This document shows, in pieces, positions 48,255 through 57,525 of a DNA stretch of 64,000 bases. Within the stretch, counting starts at the first letter, position 1; each line of letters opens with the position of its first letter. The translations under genes were made by a program, and so were the position numbers. The notes under the pieces are model-generated. The model saw only the letters and a list, made by a program, of their open reading frames with translations, searched no databases and was not told the origin of the DNA. Origin of the DNA: Advenella kashmirensis WT001 (lineage in GTDB: Bacteria > Pseudomonadota > Gammaproteobacteria > Burkholderiales > Burkholderiaceae_B); NCBI RefSeq assembly GCF_000219915.2, contig NC_017964.1, positions 2,294,001 through 2,358,000 of the forward strand. The letters are read 5' to 3'.

Positions 48255-49172
48255 TCAGGCGACCTCCTGCAATGCATCCAGCGGCGCCAATGCGCCTTCG
48301 AATGCCCGCGTCGCAATATACTCAGGACGCGGCGCCAGCCCGTATTTTGGTGCATTAAGCGTATTTTCGACGCTGTTATACACCATGAATACGTTGGCAC
48401 GTGGCCATGGCGAAATATTGCCGTTAGAACCGTGCATGGTATTGCAATCGAAAAACACCACTGAACCGGCTTTACCCGTAATGGCTTTGATGCCACCCTG
48501 CTCTGCAAGCAGCTCCAGGCTTAGTGGGTCAGGCACGCCATACTCCTGCGCCTTCAACGATTTTTTATAGTTCTCGTCGGGTGTGATACCGCGGCAGGAA
48601 ATAAACTGCCGATGAGAACCAGGCACAACCATGAGCGGACCATTGCATTCGTTGTTATCGGTCAGCAATACCGAGCAACTCAACGCGCGCATATGGGGCA
48701 TGCCATCTTCCGTATGCCATGTCTCAAAGTCCGAATGCCAGTAAAACTCCTTGCCCTTGAAGCCGGGCTTCAGGTTGGCCCGCGATTGATGCAGGTACAC
48801 TTCCGAGCCCAGAATCTGGCGTGCAACATGAATCAGACGAGGATCGCGTGATAGTCGATCAATCGCCTTATTCAACACATGCACCTTGAAGATAGAACGA
48901 ACAGCATGGCTGCCAGGCTCGGTAATCGCTTCGTCGCTCGAGGCAATTTTGCTGTCGTTGGTCATCGCCAGCACTTCGTCCATCAACACCTTGACTTCCT
49001 GCTCACTGAACAGGTTCTCCAACACCAGAAATCCGTCCCGTTCGTAGGTAGCGATCTGCTCGGCAGACAACGCGTCGGCGTACTTGCCGTCACCATATAC
49101 AACGGGTTCCTGTCTGGCGATAATTGCGGCTGTGCCGCTGGTACGTGATTCATAAATGTCGGTTACGACCAT
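48255..49172 (-). CDS. ectD: Ectoine hydroxylase EctD
   Basis: A 305-aa non-heme iron(II)/2-oxoglutarate dioxygenase. Iron ligands His146, Asp148 (FYWHSDFETWH) and His247 (NTMHGSNGN) match the EctD facial triad. QSRANLKPGFKGKEF is the EctD signature. It converts ectoine to 5-hydroxyectoine, a better protectant against desiccation and heat. It is the last gene of the ect operon, 26 bp after ectC. Confidence 0.96.
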   Translation of the reverse strand: MVVTDIYESRTSGTAAIIARQEPVVYGDGKYADALSAEQIATYERDGFLVLENLFSEQEVKVLMDEVLAMTNDSKIASSDEAITEPGSHAVRSIFKVHVLNKAIDRLSRDPRLIHVARQILGSEVYLHQSRANLKPGFKGKEFYWHSDFETWHTEDGMPHMRALSCSVLLTDNNECNGPLMVVPGSHRQFISCRGITPDENYKKSLKAQEYGVPDPLSLELLAEQGGIKAITGKAGSVVFFDCNTMHGSNGNISPWPRANVFMVYNSVENTLNAPKYGLAPRPEYIATRAFEGALAPLDALQEVA

Positions 49173-49197
49173 CTTGTACTCCTTATCTGTTTACAGT

Positions 49198-49596
49198 TCA
49201 GGCGGTTTCCTCGGTCATTGCCGGATAAACACCGTCTTCATCATGAACTTCAAGACCGGTTACCGGGGGATTGAACACGCAGATTACACGTAGCGGTTCT
49301 TTCCCACCGCGCAGCCAATGCTCATCATTCTCATTCAGGGCATAGACCACGCCCGGGCCCAATGTGTATTTCTTGCCATCGGCAACTGTTTCGATCTCCC
49401 CGTCACCTTCCACGCACCACACTGCTTCCAGGTGGTTCTGATAGTGAATATGGGTTTCCGTACCGGGAAATATCACAGTTTCATGAAAGGAAAACCCCAT
49501 GCCATCCTTGGCCAGCAACACACGACGGCTGAGCCAGGTGTCGGTTTTAACTTCGAGATCAGTACCAATAACATCTTTCACATTTCTAACTATCAT
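49198..49596 (-). CDS. ectC: L-ectoine synthase EctC
   Basis: A 132-aa cupin protein: MIVRNVKDVIGTDLEVKTDTWLSRRVLLAKDGMGFSFHETVIFPGTETHIHYQNHLEAVWC. It has the Tyr/His/Glu metal-binding region and GEIE. It cyclises N-gamma-acetyldiaminobutyrate to ectoine, the third step. It is 5 bp after ectB. Confidence 0.97.
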   Translation of the reverse strand: MIVRNVKDVIGTDLEVKTDTWLSRRVLLAKDGMGFSFHETVIFPGTETHIHYQNHLEAVWCVEGDGEIETVADGKKYTLGPGVVYALNENDEHWLRGGKEPLRVICVFNPPVTGLEVHDEDGVYPAMTEETA

Positions 49597-49601
49597 GTTT
49601 C

Positions 49602-50900
49602 TTACGCTCCGAATTTGAGAACTTTGGATTTCTTGCCTTCCTGCTTTAGCACTTCTGCAACGCTGCGTTCAATCAGCTCCAGGCCCTGCGTCAAATACGC
49701 GTCCTCGATGGTTAGCGCCGGCAAGATTTTCAGGACCTCGTCCTGGGCGCCCGAGGTTTCAATAACCAGCCCGTGTGCAAAAGCCTGCTGGGCAATTTTA
49801 TTTGCCAGCTCTGGCCTGTCATCGCAGACCAGCCCCTGGATCAGACCCCGGCCACGCACGCTGAAGCCAGCCTCGGGAAAGCTGTGTACGATGTTCTCAA
49901 GCCAGTCGCGCACGATGCTTTCCTTGCGACGCGTCTCGTTCTGGAAGCGATCATCGCTCCAGTAGCTATCCAGCGCCTGAGCCGCTGTAACAAAGGCCAG
50001 GTTATTGCCACGGAACGTACCACTGTGCTGGCCGGGCTTCCACACGTCCAGTTCTGGCTTCATTAAAACAAGTGACATGGGCAGACCAAAGCCGGACAGC
50101 GACTTGGACAGCGTGATAATGTCAGGCTTGATTCCGGCAGCTTCAAAGCTGAAAAAGCTGCCGGTACGGCCACAACCGACCTGGATATCATCCACGATCA
50201 GCAGCATGTCGAACTTGCGGCACAGTTTTTCCAGTTCACGAATCCAGCGCCAGCTGGCCACGTTCACGCCACCCTCGCCCTGGACCGTTTCCACAATCAC
50301 AGCAGCTGGCAAATCCAGGCCGCTGCTTGGATCTTCCAGCATGCGTTCGAAATAGGCAATGGTGTCAACGTCGGGGCCGATATATCCATCAAAAGGCATA
50401 AAGGCCGTGTTATGCAACGAGACGCCAGCTGCATCCCGGAATTTCTCATTGGCAGTAACGGCCAGCGAGCCGCCGCTCACACCATGAAAACCATGAGTAA
50501 ACGACACCACGTTCGAACGCCCCTTGACCTGGCGCGCCAGTTTGAGCGCCGCCTCTACTGCATTGGTGCCGGTTGGACCGGTAAACTGAAGCGTGTAATC
50601 CATTTTGCGCGGTTTCAACAACACGCGCTCGAAAGTCTCCATAAAGTATTTTTTTGCCGATGTGGCCATATCCAGACCATGCACAACCCCATCGGTATTC
50701 AGATATTCAATCAGCTTCTTCTTGAGAATCGGATTATTATGTCCGTAATTCAAGGTACCTGCACCACTGAAAAAATCGATGTATTCTTTTCCTGATTCGT
50801 CAGTCAGAACAGAGCCTTTGGCCTGATTGAATATGACGGGGAATGAACGTACGTAACCACGTACTTCAGACTCCATGCGGTCGAAAATTTCTAAATCCAT
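49602..50900 (-). CDS. ectB: Diaminobutyrate-2-oxoglutarate aminotransferase EctB
   Basis: A 432-aa fold-type I PLP enzyme from ATG 50900 (MDLEIFDRMESEVRGYVRSFPVIF). It has DDIQVGCGRTGSFFSFE and IITLSKSLSGFGLPMS with the PLP Lys, and the EctB pattern YIDFFSGAGTLNYGHNNP. It converts aspartate semialdehyde to L-2,4-diaminobutyrate, the first step of ectoine synthesis. The upstream ATG at 50963 is less likely. It is 75 bp downstream of ectA. Confidence 0.96.
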   Translation of the reverse strand: MDLEIFDRMESEVRGYVRSFPVIFNQAKGSVLTDESGKEYIDFFSGAGTLNYGHNNPILKKKLIEYLNTDGVVHGLDMATSAKKYFMETFERVLLKPRKMDYTLQFTGPTGTNAVEAALKLARQVKGRSNVVSFTHGFHGVSGGSLAVTANEKFRDAAGVSLHNTAFMPFDGYIGPDVDTIAYFERMLEDPSSGLDLPAAVIVETVQGEGGVNVASWRWIRELEKLCRKFDMLLIVDDIQVGCGRTGSFFSFEAAGIKPDIITLSKSLSGFGLPMSLVLMKPELDVWKPGQHSGTFRGNNLAFVTAAQALDSYWSDDRFQNETRRKESIVRDWLENIVHSFPEAGFSVRGRGLIQGLVCDDRPELANKIAQQAFAHGLVIETSGAQDEVLKILPALTIEDAYLTQGLELIERSVAEVLKQEGKKSKVLKFGA

Positions 50901-50975
50901 GATTTTTCCTATTTGATTAAATATTAAAAGACAATGCCTGAAAGGCATTCGGACGCCGGGCACGCCCTGGTGAAC

Positions 50976-51542
50976 TCAACCCGGCGTTGGCCTAAGCGGC
51001 CCAATCTTCAAAAGACGTTCGTCGTCATGCGCTTGGGGCCCGAATAATTCTGGTTCAAATAGCGGGCTTTCTTCGATGCCGGCGCCCATGTTGCGAGCGA
51101 CGGCGGCGAACATGCGACGAGAAGCGGCGTTGTCCGGCCCCACCGTTGTTTCAAGGTATCGAATATGCGTCAGGTTCGGCCGCTCCAGCAGACTTTGCAG
51201 CATTCGCTGACCCAGTCCATAGCCGCGCCCACGCTCGTGGACAGCGACCTGCCAGATAAACAATACGTCTGCCTTATCAGGAGGCTGATAGGCTGAGACA
51301 AATCCATCGATTTGGCCCTCGGCCTGCGCGACAACGCAGGTATTGTCAAAATGCTCACACAGCAGCAAATAGCTGTAAACCGAATTTAAATCCAATGGTG
51401 GGCACTGGGAAACCAATTGCCAGATGTCATAACCATCGGCCTTGGCAGGAGCTCTGAGCAGGTGCGAGTGTTTCTGCGCTGTCCCTGCCGCATGAGCGTG
51501 TTGCGAATGCGTTTGAGATGTGGTGAGTGCCGTATCAATCAA
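50976..51542 (-). CDS. ectA: L-2,4-diaminobutyric acid acetyltransferase EctA
   Basis: A 188-aa GNAT acetyltransferase. DIWQLVSQCPPLDLNSVYSYLLLCEHFDNTCVVA is the EctA signature, and WQVAVHERGRGYGLGQRML is the acetyl-CoA loop. It acetylates diaminobutyrate at the gamma amino group. The 30-residue N-terminal His/Thr-rich extension is variable in the family. The start overlaps the ectR stop by 4 bp, so regulator and enzyme are coupled. Confidence 0.95.
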   Translation of the reverse strand: MIDTALTTSQTHSQHAHAAGTAQKHSHLLRAPAKADGYDIWQLVSQCPPLDLNSVYSYLLLCEHFDNTCVVAQAEGQIDGFVSAYQPPDKADVLFIWQVAVHERGRGYGLGQRMLQSLLERPNLTHIRYLETTVGPDNAASRRMFAAVARNMGAGIEESPLFEPELFGPQAHDDERLLKIGPLRPTPG

Positions 51543-52085
51543 ATTAAAATCCCGGATTCTGGGTGCGAGGCATCCGCCACTGGAACATCCAGTATGGGTG
51601 ATGCCGGTTCATTGGAAACCTCATGCGCCACAACACTGTGTGCCTCCATGAGCATGACAATTTTTTCAAGCGACGTCGTAATGGCGGCCTGTTCTGTTTC
51701 TGGTAGATCCTTCAGCGCATCTGTCAGCTTGGTCTGAATGGGCGACGGCGTCGCTCTGACCAGCTCAATGCCGGCTTCGGTCGCAGTAATAAACACGATG
51801 CGACGGTCTTCCCTGCCGCGTTCACGACGAATCCAGCCCTTGTCTTCCAGACGGTCCAGAATACCGACGACGGTGCTGGGACTGACGTTGGATTTTGCGA
51901 CTGATGGCTGTCGCCGTGATGGGCCCGTTCTCTACAATGGCGCCCAGGCAGATCAGCTGCGGTGCCGTTACGTTGCTGTAGGCGGCAAGTTGCCGCGAGT
52001 GCACGGCAATAGCCCGGGTTATACGGCGCAGCGCGCTGAGGATACGAATGTCATATTGAGTTTGCATATTAATTGTTTTACTCAT
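51539..52085 (-). CDS. ectR: MarR-family regulator of the ectoine operon, EctR-like (frameshifted)
   Basis: About 182 aa after bridging near 51895. The frame MSKTINMQTQYDIRILSALRRITRAIAVHSRQLAAYSNVTAPQLICLGAIVENGPITATAIS joins NVSPSTVVGILDRLEDKGWIRRERGREDRRIVFITATEAG, the MarR winged helix with its D-R-R wing. EctR represses ect genes at low osmolarity in halotolerant methylotrophs and others. Here it is the first gene of the ectRABCD operon, so autoregulation is likely. Confidence 0.85.
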
Positions 52086-52132
52086 AATAATTTATAGAGA
52101 AATCGCTTCCCTTGATAATCATTTCAACACTA

Positions 52133-52161
52133 ATCATATGCGATCGAATGATTGCTGTCAA
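52133..52161 (-). promoter_or_regulatory. Sigma-70-type promoter of the ect operon
   Basis: On the minus strand a perfect -35 TTGACA (52161-52156) is followed by a 17-bp spacer and -10 TATGAT (52138-52133). It lies 48 bp before the ectR start. AATCAT boxes occur around it (52117, 52132, reversed at 52148) and the perfect palindrome CCTAATGATTAGG (52174-52186) lies just upstream, good candidates for EctR operators. Confidence 0.75.
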
Positions 52162-52422
52162 ACCGGTTATTACCCTAATGATTAGGTAGAAAAATGAAGA
52201 TGGGGAAATAAAGTCTGCATGAAGAAAATGAAGGCTATTGATTATTATTTTCTTTTATCTTCTGTTAAAACAACGATAATAAACCGTCTATGTTTAACAA
52301 TAAGTTACTTATTTAATTTTAAAAATAAGAATATTGTCCGTAAAAAAACGTTCCCATACAGTTGGGCAAAGACCCGTTAGCTGTTCGGTCACTTTTCCTA
52401 TTCGTTCAATCACAGGTTTGTT

Positions 52423-52451
52423 TTGACAAACATTAATTGACCGGTTAATAT
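52423..52451 (+). promoter_or_regulatory. Promoter of the candidate small RNA
   Basis: TTGACA (52423-52428), 17-bp spacer, then TAATAT (52446-52451). The expected start, about 7 bases further, is the first base of the hairpin at 52458. Confidence 0.7.
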
Positions 52452-52457
52452 TTGCCT

Positions 52458-52540
52458 ATGCAATCAATTGTCCCTTTACCCTTCAATTGATTGCATCGCC
52501 CTTCCGGATTTGTTTGTCTTCCGGCAGGGCGTCATTTTTT
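52458..52540 (+). ncRNA. Candidate small RNA, two-hairpin, divergent from the ect operon
   Basis: A transcript of about 83 nt is predicted. A perfect 13-bp stem ATGCAATCAATTG/CAATTGATTGCAT (52458-52470, 52484-52496) carries a pyrimidine-rich 13-base loop (TCCCTTTACCCTT). Directly after it comes a Rho-independent terminator (CGCCCTTCCGG/CCGGCAGGGCG, one mismatch, 52497-52531) with TTTTTT at 52535-52540. A consensus promoter ends 7 bp before it. No open frame fits. The C-rich loop could pair with ribosome-binding sites. No known RNA family is recognised. Confidence 0.7.
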
Positions 52541-52880
52541 ATACCCTACGCATAAGGGCATAAAAATCATGGAAAGATTTAAGACGTTATCGCAGAGCTT
52601 TGTTTATGAGCTGTGCCGGAAAGGTCAATCTGATCGTCTATACCGAAGCAGTAAATTCTAGGTTGTATGGCCGAACATTGTTCATAAATCCGACTCCTGT
52701 GGCTTATTGAAAACCATATGCATTGAATGAGAATTGCTTGCCTTTCAGGCTGATTGACTGCTCCGTTTTTTGAAAACGAGTCGTTGATCTCGATCTTGTT
52801 TGATTGGTATTTGATTTTTGTAGAAAGTCGATGCACTAGATATTCGACTCCCACTTCCCCCATCCAGGTCCTGAATAATC

Positions 52881-53012
52881 ATGCAAAAATTTGTAGTCAT
52901 ATCTGCCATTCTCATCGCTCTCTCCGGCTGTGGCGTTTACCAAGGCCGCTACACTGGCGCCCCTCCCATGCCAGCCGACGCACCTCCCCCAACGTCACTG
53001 ATGTCGCAATAG
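52881..53012 (+). CDS. Small lipoprotein (43 aa)
   Basis: MQKFVVISAILIALSGCGVYQGRYTG: a short lipoprotein signal with lipobox LSGC (Cys17), followed by a Pro-rich 26-residue tail. It resembles the many tiny lipoproteins of unknown role in Alcaligenaceae. No partner gene is adjacent. It is too short for firm assignment, but the signal is clean. Confidence 0.55.
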   Translation: MQKFVVISAILIALSGCGVYQGRYTGAPPMPADAPPPTSLMSQ

Positions 53013-53163
53013 ATTATCGTTAGTGAAGTTTGACGTTCATCCGAACAGCAATAATGCTACTGCCACAGCGTACGAAAAGGATTTATTCCGGGGTTACCTT
53101 TGCTTCAACCATTACTTGCAGCAGTTCCATGTCGGCCGAGCCACTGACGATGTCTGTGCCTGT

Positions 53164-53967
53164 CTAAGATGAACGCATTGCTGCGTTGCGGTTCTTAAAG
53201 TATTGGGCTGGCGTAGTTCCTAGCGCCTTCTTGAACATTGTAATGAATGCGTTGACCGACTCGTAGCCCAGTTCGGTCGCGACATTTTGCACCGACTCGC
53301 CGCTTGCCAGTTCACGAAGGGCTACGATCAGGTGAAGTTGTTGACGCCAGCGACCGAACGTTAAGCCCGTTTCCCGGATTAACAGGCGCGCCAATGACCT
53401 CTCGCTCATTGCCTGCCGCTTCGCCCAATTACTTAATGTACTGCGATCTGATGGTTCGCTTGTCAACGCCTCTGCCATCGCCCGGATCTTCGGATTCCTG
53501 GAGATCGGGAGGTTGAACTGCTCACGAGGCATTTGCGCCAATTCGTCCAGCACTACCCTCGCAAGCCGCGCAGCATGGCTGTCAGCGAGATAATCTGCGC
53601 GCTCGCGAGCCAATCGATCAATTAACTCCCGGACCATGGGAGAGACCGAGAGTGTGCAATTGTACTCGGGCAGGTTCGCAGCCCCCGGTTCCACGAACAG
53701 ATAGTTAAGCCGCGCGTTCACAGTCGCATGGGCGCTATGGGGCACGCCGCCTGGAATCCAGACACCGCAGTTTGGAGGCACGATCCAGATTTCGTTGCCC
53801 GTCGTGCATGTGACGGCGCCATGCAAGGCAAGGATCAACTGACCCTTCCGGTGAACATGCAATGGCACCTCCGCCTGATGATCCGAGAAGTCCAATTGAT
53901 GGGCGACCGCCGGCGGCGGCGTGCGGTCAGGGTCGAAAGCAGAAATAGCAGATCTAGATTTGGTCAC
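53164..53967 (-). CDS. AraC family transcriptional regulator
   Basis: A 267-aa protein. An N-terminal cupin (LHVHRKGQLILALHGAVTCTTGNEIWIVPPNCGVWIPGGVPHSA) is followed by the two-HTH AraC domain (AMSERSLARLLIRETGLTFGRWRQQLHLIVALRELASGESVQNVATELGYESVNAFITMFKKALGTTPAQYF). It is the type that controls efflux or aromatic genes. It is divergent from the efflux operon starting at 54044, which it probably regulates across the 76-bp gap. Confidence 0.93.
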   Translation of the reverse strand: MTKSRSAISAFDPDRTPPPAVAHQLDFSDHQAEVPLHVHRKGQLILALHGAVTCTTGNEIWIVPPNCGVWIPGGVPHSAHATVNARLNYLFVEPGAANLPEYNCTLSVSPMVRELIDRLARERADYLADSHAARLARVVLDELAQMPREQFNLPISRNPKIRAMAEALTSEPSDRSTLSNWAKRQAMSERSLARLLIRETGLTFGRWRQQLHLIVALRELASGESVQNVATELGYESVNAFITMFKKALGTTPAQYFKNRNAAMRSS

Positions 53968-54043
53968 AAGATTGGCATGATTTAGGTATTTTTTGTCAGA
54001 ATACTAAATTTATTTTATATTAAAGAAAGAGAATAATTGCGGC

Positions 54044-56160
54044 ATGAACACTTCGCAGTCCGCAAATACCATTCAAAGCAAAGCCAGTGCAGCATTGCTG
54101 CACGCAGTGCCAAATATCCTTCGCACGCCCACCATGAAGGCAGATGCGGATGCAATCCTCTTTTCGGCCAAGAGTTTTACTGCGGCGATGCTGGCCTACT
54201 ACATTGCGCTGCGAATCGGGCTTCCCAAGCCTTACTGGGCGATTGTTACCGTTTACGTTGTCTCGCAGACTTCTGCCGGAGCATCACTCAGTCGTGGCGT
54301 TTATCGCTTTGCCGGAACGCTTATTGGCGCCATGGCGACAGTCTTGATCGTGCCCAATTTCGTGAACGATCCCATCGTATGCAGCGCAGTGCTTGCCGTC
54401 TGGATTGGCCTGTGCCTATTTTTCTCACTACTTGATCGGACGCCACGAGCCTATGCCTTCGTCCTTGCTGGCTACACAGCGAGTCTTATCGGTTTCCCGA
54501 GTGTGCTTGATCCAAGTGCGGTTTTTGACACGGCGTCCGTGCGTGTCCAGGAAATATCTATCGGAATTTTTTGTGCAGTTCTGATCCATCGCTACGTCTT
54601 GCCAAAGCGCATGACCGGTCAATTCACCGGTAAGCTGTTGGCGACGCTGCGGGACGCTCGTCGGCTGGCGAGTGGCGCACTCAATGGAACGCCCGGGGAA
54701 AATCGTCGTGGCCGCAACCAGCTTGCCGCGGATCTGCTTGCGCTGCAGGGCTTGCGACGTACTTGCCATACGATGCCGCTCCCGCGACGCCACGTCGTGA
54801 GACACTGCAACTGATTCATGACCGGCTCGCTAGATTGCTTGCGCTCACGACAGAGATCGAAGATCGGATCCATTCCCTTGGCATAAGCGACGACAATGCG
54901 CCCGATGAATTGATCGCATTAGTTAGTGACATCGGTTCCTGGATCGCAACCAACGGGACGGACAATCAGGAGGACACCGCAGTCCAACTGATCGTCCGGT
55001 CGCGTTCGATCCAGAAGCTTTTTGGCACGGACGCGGCAACGTCCGTCCACAGGCTTGCGGCGAACCTCGCCGGTCATCTGGCCGAGATGATCGGTTTACT
55101 TCATGACTGCGACAGGCTAGAGCGCGATGTCGCATCGCCTGTACGATCGCGTGAAGTAACATCACTTCATGGGCCGAGCCGTGCCAAGGGTTACGTCTAT
55201 CACCGTGATCCCTGGATGGCGAGCCGCGCTGCGCTGGGCGCACTCATCGGAATCCTTCTTGGCTGCGCCTTCTGGATCTGGTCGGCCTGGTCAGACGGAA
55301 CAACGGCCGTTTCCATACTCGGCGTATGCTGCGCCCTCTTCGGGAACGTCGATGCACCAGCGCCTAGCGTGGTCAAATACACAGTCGGCTTGATCTACGG
55401 GGTAGTCATCAGCTTCGCCTACAGCTTCGCTATCCTACCCCAAGTTACTGACTTCGCAGTTCTAGTCGCTGTGCTCGCCCCGGCGTTCTTGATCGCAGGC
55501 TCGCTGCAGGCGCGCCTGCCGACAACGTACATGGCGCTAGGCATTACCCTCACTATTCCGATCCTCTTGAATCTGGGTGCCCATTACACCGGTGACTTCG
55601 CCGCATCCCTCAACACTTCGGTTGCGCTCTTTGCCGGGGTCGGGTTCGGAGCAGTGAGCATGTCCCTGCTCCAGACCGTACCGGTCGATGTCGCGATCAA
55701 CAGGTTGCTGCATTTAAGTCGGCGGGACGTCAGCGGACGAGCCCTGGGCGGAGCGCCCAATGAAGCTCGCTGGACCAGTCTTATGATCGATAGAACAGCA
55801 TTGCTGTTACCAAGGTTGCGGGTGTCCGGGAAAAGCTATACGAACATCCTCGACGACACCTTGAACCATCTTCGCATCGGCCATGCCACAGGGCAGCTTC
55901 ACCAGACAGCCCACCTGGTCACGGGCGAAGCCGGTATCAAAATGAACGAACTGCTTTGCTCCATCGCCGCACGTTTCAGCGCCACAGGACCCATGACGCC
56001 TGCAGAACACATTCACTTTGATCAACGCATCGAGACATTGACAGCGCTGATGGCGAGCAGCTCGTTCAATAAGCGCTTGCGGATACTAGATCTGCTCATC
56101 GACCTTAGCTTCGCACTACGCTCCACTGAAACGACAGACGCAAGGAAACACAGCGCATGA
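54044..56160 (+). CDS. FUSC family efflux pump, AaeB-like (frameshifted)
   Basis: About 705 aa after bridging near 54757. Two blocks of about five membrane helices (residues about 40-170 and about 380-530) each carry a fusaric acid resistance-type motif (PYWAIVTVYVVSQTSAGASLSRGVYRFAGTLIGA in the first). They are separated and followed by cytoplasmic helical domains. This is the inner-membrane part of p-hydroxybenzoate/aromatic acid efflux systems. It overlaps the DUF1656 gene by 4 bp. Confidence 0.88.
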
Positions 56161-56372
56161 TCGTTGATCTTAATATTGGCGGCGTCCTTATCCCCGGTCT
56201 GGTGGTGCTCGCGTTTGTTGCGCTGCTAGTCGCCGTGGCAATGTTCCGTTTTTTCTCCGCGACCGGCATCCAACGCCTGTTCGCTTCTCGAGCACTCGTC
56301 GAGCTCGCTACCTTCGTCATCATTTACGGTCTGCTCCTGCAGTCCCTCCCATTGATTGGACTATTGCCTTGA
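56157..56372 (+). CDS. DUF1656 membrane protein (AaeX-like)
   Basis: A 71-aa protein with two membrane helices (residues about 8-28 and 50-68) around FRFFSATGIQRLFASRALVELATFV. DUF1656 proteins are always found between FUSC pumps and their HlyD-like adaptors. It overlaps both neighbours. Confidence 0.9.
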   Translation: MIVDLNIGGVLIPGLVVLAFVALLVAVAMFRFFSATGIQRLFASRALVELATFVIIYGLLLQSLPLIGLLP

Positions 56373-57259
56373 AGCTTATGCTATCCCTGCTTACCCGCTA
56401 TGCCCTGACACTTTGTCTTGTGACTATCGCCTTTTTTATCGCGTTGAAAGCTTGGGGTCACTACGGGCAAACGCCCTGGACCCGCGATGGGCGGGTTGGC
56501 GTGGATGTCGTGCAAATCGCACCAGAAGTCTCCGGCACGGTCAGCTTTGTACCTGTAGTGGACAATCAGTATGTGCGCCGGGGTGACATTCTTTACAAGA
56601 TCGACCCCGAGCGGCTTCGCATCGCAGTGACGTTGGCCGATGCTGACGTCCAGGCCAAACGTCAGGATATGACCGTTCGTCAAGCGACGGCGCGGCGATA
56701 CAGCCAGGTTCGGGATGCCGTGTCCAAAGAAGCGGTCCAACAAGCCAGCGGAGCGGCGGCTGTGGCCAGCGCCGCCTATCAAGCGGCAGTCGCGACACTG
56801 AATCTTGCCAAACTCAATCTGGCCCGATCAGTTATCCGCTCACCTGTCGACGGCTATGTCACCAATCTCAGGCTTCGGCCTGGTGACTATGCGACAGCCG
56901 GCGTGACCAAGATCACCATCCTTGATTCGGCCAGCTTCTGGATAACCGGTTATTTCGGGGAAACAAAAATCCGGCAAATTAATGTAGGTAACCCTGTGCA
57001 AATTATGCTGATGGGTTTTGATCAGCCTATATCCGGCCACGTCGAAAGCATTGGTCACGGTATCGAGAATAGCAATGACGTCCCTGGTCATCTGGGCCTA
57101 CCAAATGTCGCAGCAACATTCTCTTGGGTGCGCCTTGCTCAGCGTATCCCGGTGCGCATTCATATTGACCGGATTGCCCCAAGTATCAAGCTTGCAGCGG
57201 GCATGACAGCGACCGTAAAGATCATTCCCGCAAGCGTGAAGACGAGCAAGAGTAAATAG
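56369..57259 (+). CDS. HlyD-family periplasmic adaptor (AaeA-like)
   Basis: A 296-aa membrane-fusion protein. One N-terminal membrane helix is followed by WTRDGRVGVDVVQIAPEVSGTVSFVPVVDNQYVRRGDILYKIDPERL (lipoyl half), a helical hairpin of about 65 residues, and LNLARSVIRSPVDGYVTNLRLRPGDYATAG. It links the FUSC pump to an outer-membrane channel. The listed start is TTG at 56369, overlapping the previous stop; the ATG at 56378 is an equally good start. No outer-membrane factor is adjacent. Confidence 0.9.
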   Translation: MKLMLSLLTRYALTLCLVTIAFFIALKAWGHYGQTPWTRDGRVGVDVVQIAPEVSGTVSFVPVVDNQYVRRGDILYKIDPERLRIAVTLADADVQAKRQDMTVRQATARRYSQVRDAVSKEAVQQASGAAAVASAAYQAAVATLNLAKLNLARSVIRSPVDGYVTNLRLRPGDYATAGVTKITILDSASFWITGYFGETKIRQINVGNPVQIMLMGFDQPISGHVESIGHGIENSNDVPGHLGLPNVAATFSWVRLAQRIPVRIHIDRIAPSIKLAAGMTATVKIIPASVKTSKSK

Positions 57260-57525
57260 TCATGAATCTTGCGCTTGGCTTATCTGTTCGTTTCAGAGTT
57301 TACGAGTTGCCTAACAACCAGAAGCGACAGCAGCGCTGAAAAAATATAAAGTCTGACGCAGGAGGATCTGGTCCAGCAAATCATATGTGCGCTCCACGCA
57401 TGCCAATCGCCATATTAAAACTGGTAAGGTCGCTATGGGAATTTCGAGGTATAACGTGCAACGAGCAATTGAAAGCCTGCCACGGCAGACGCATTGACTG
57501 CCGATGTTCTGGCCTCAACGAAAAT

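Noticed and set aside
52579..52863. Minus-strand open frame of 94 codons in the interval after the small RNA
   Set aside because: No ribosome site, no recognisable motif, and low-complexity AT-rich sequence.
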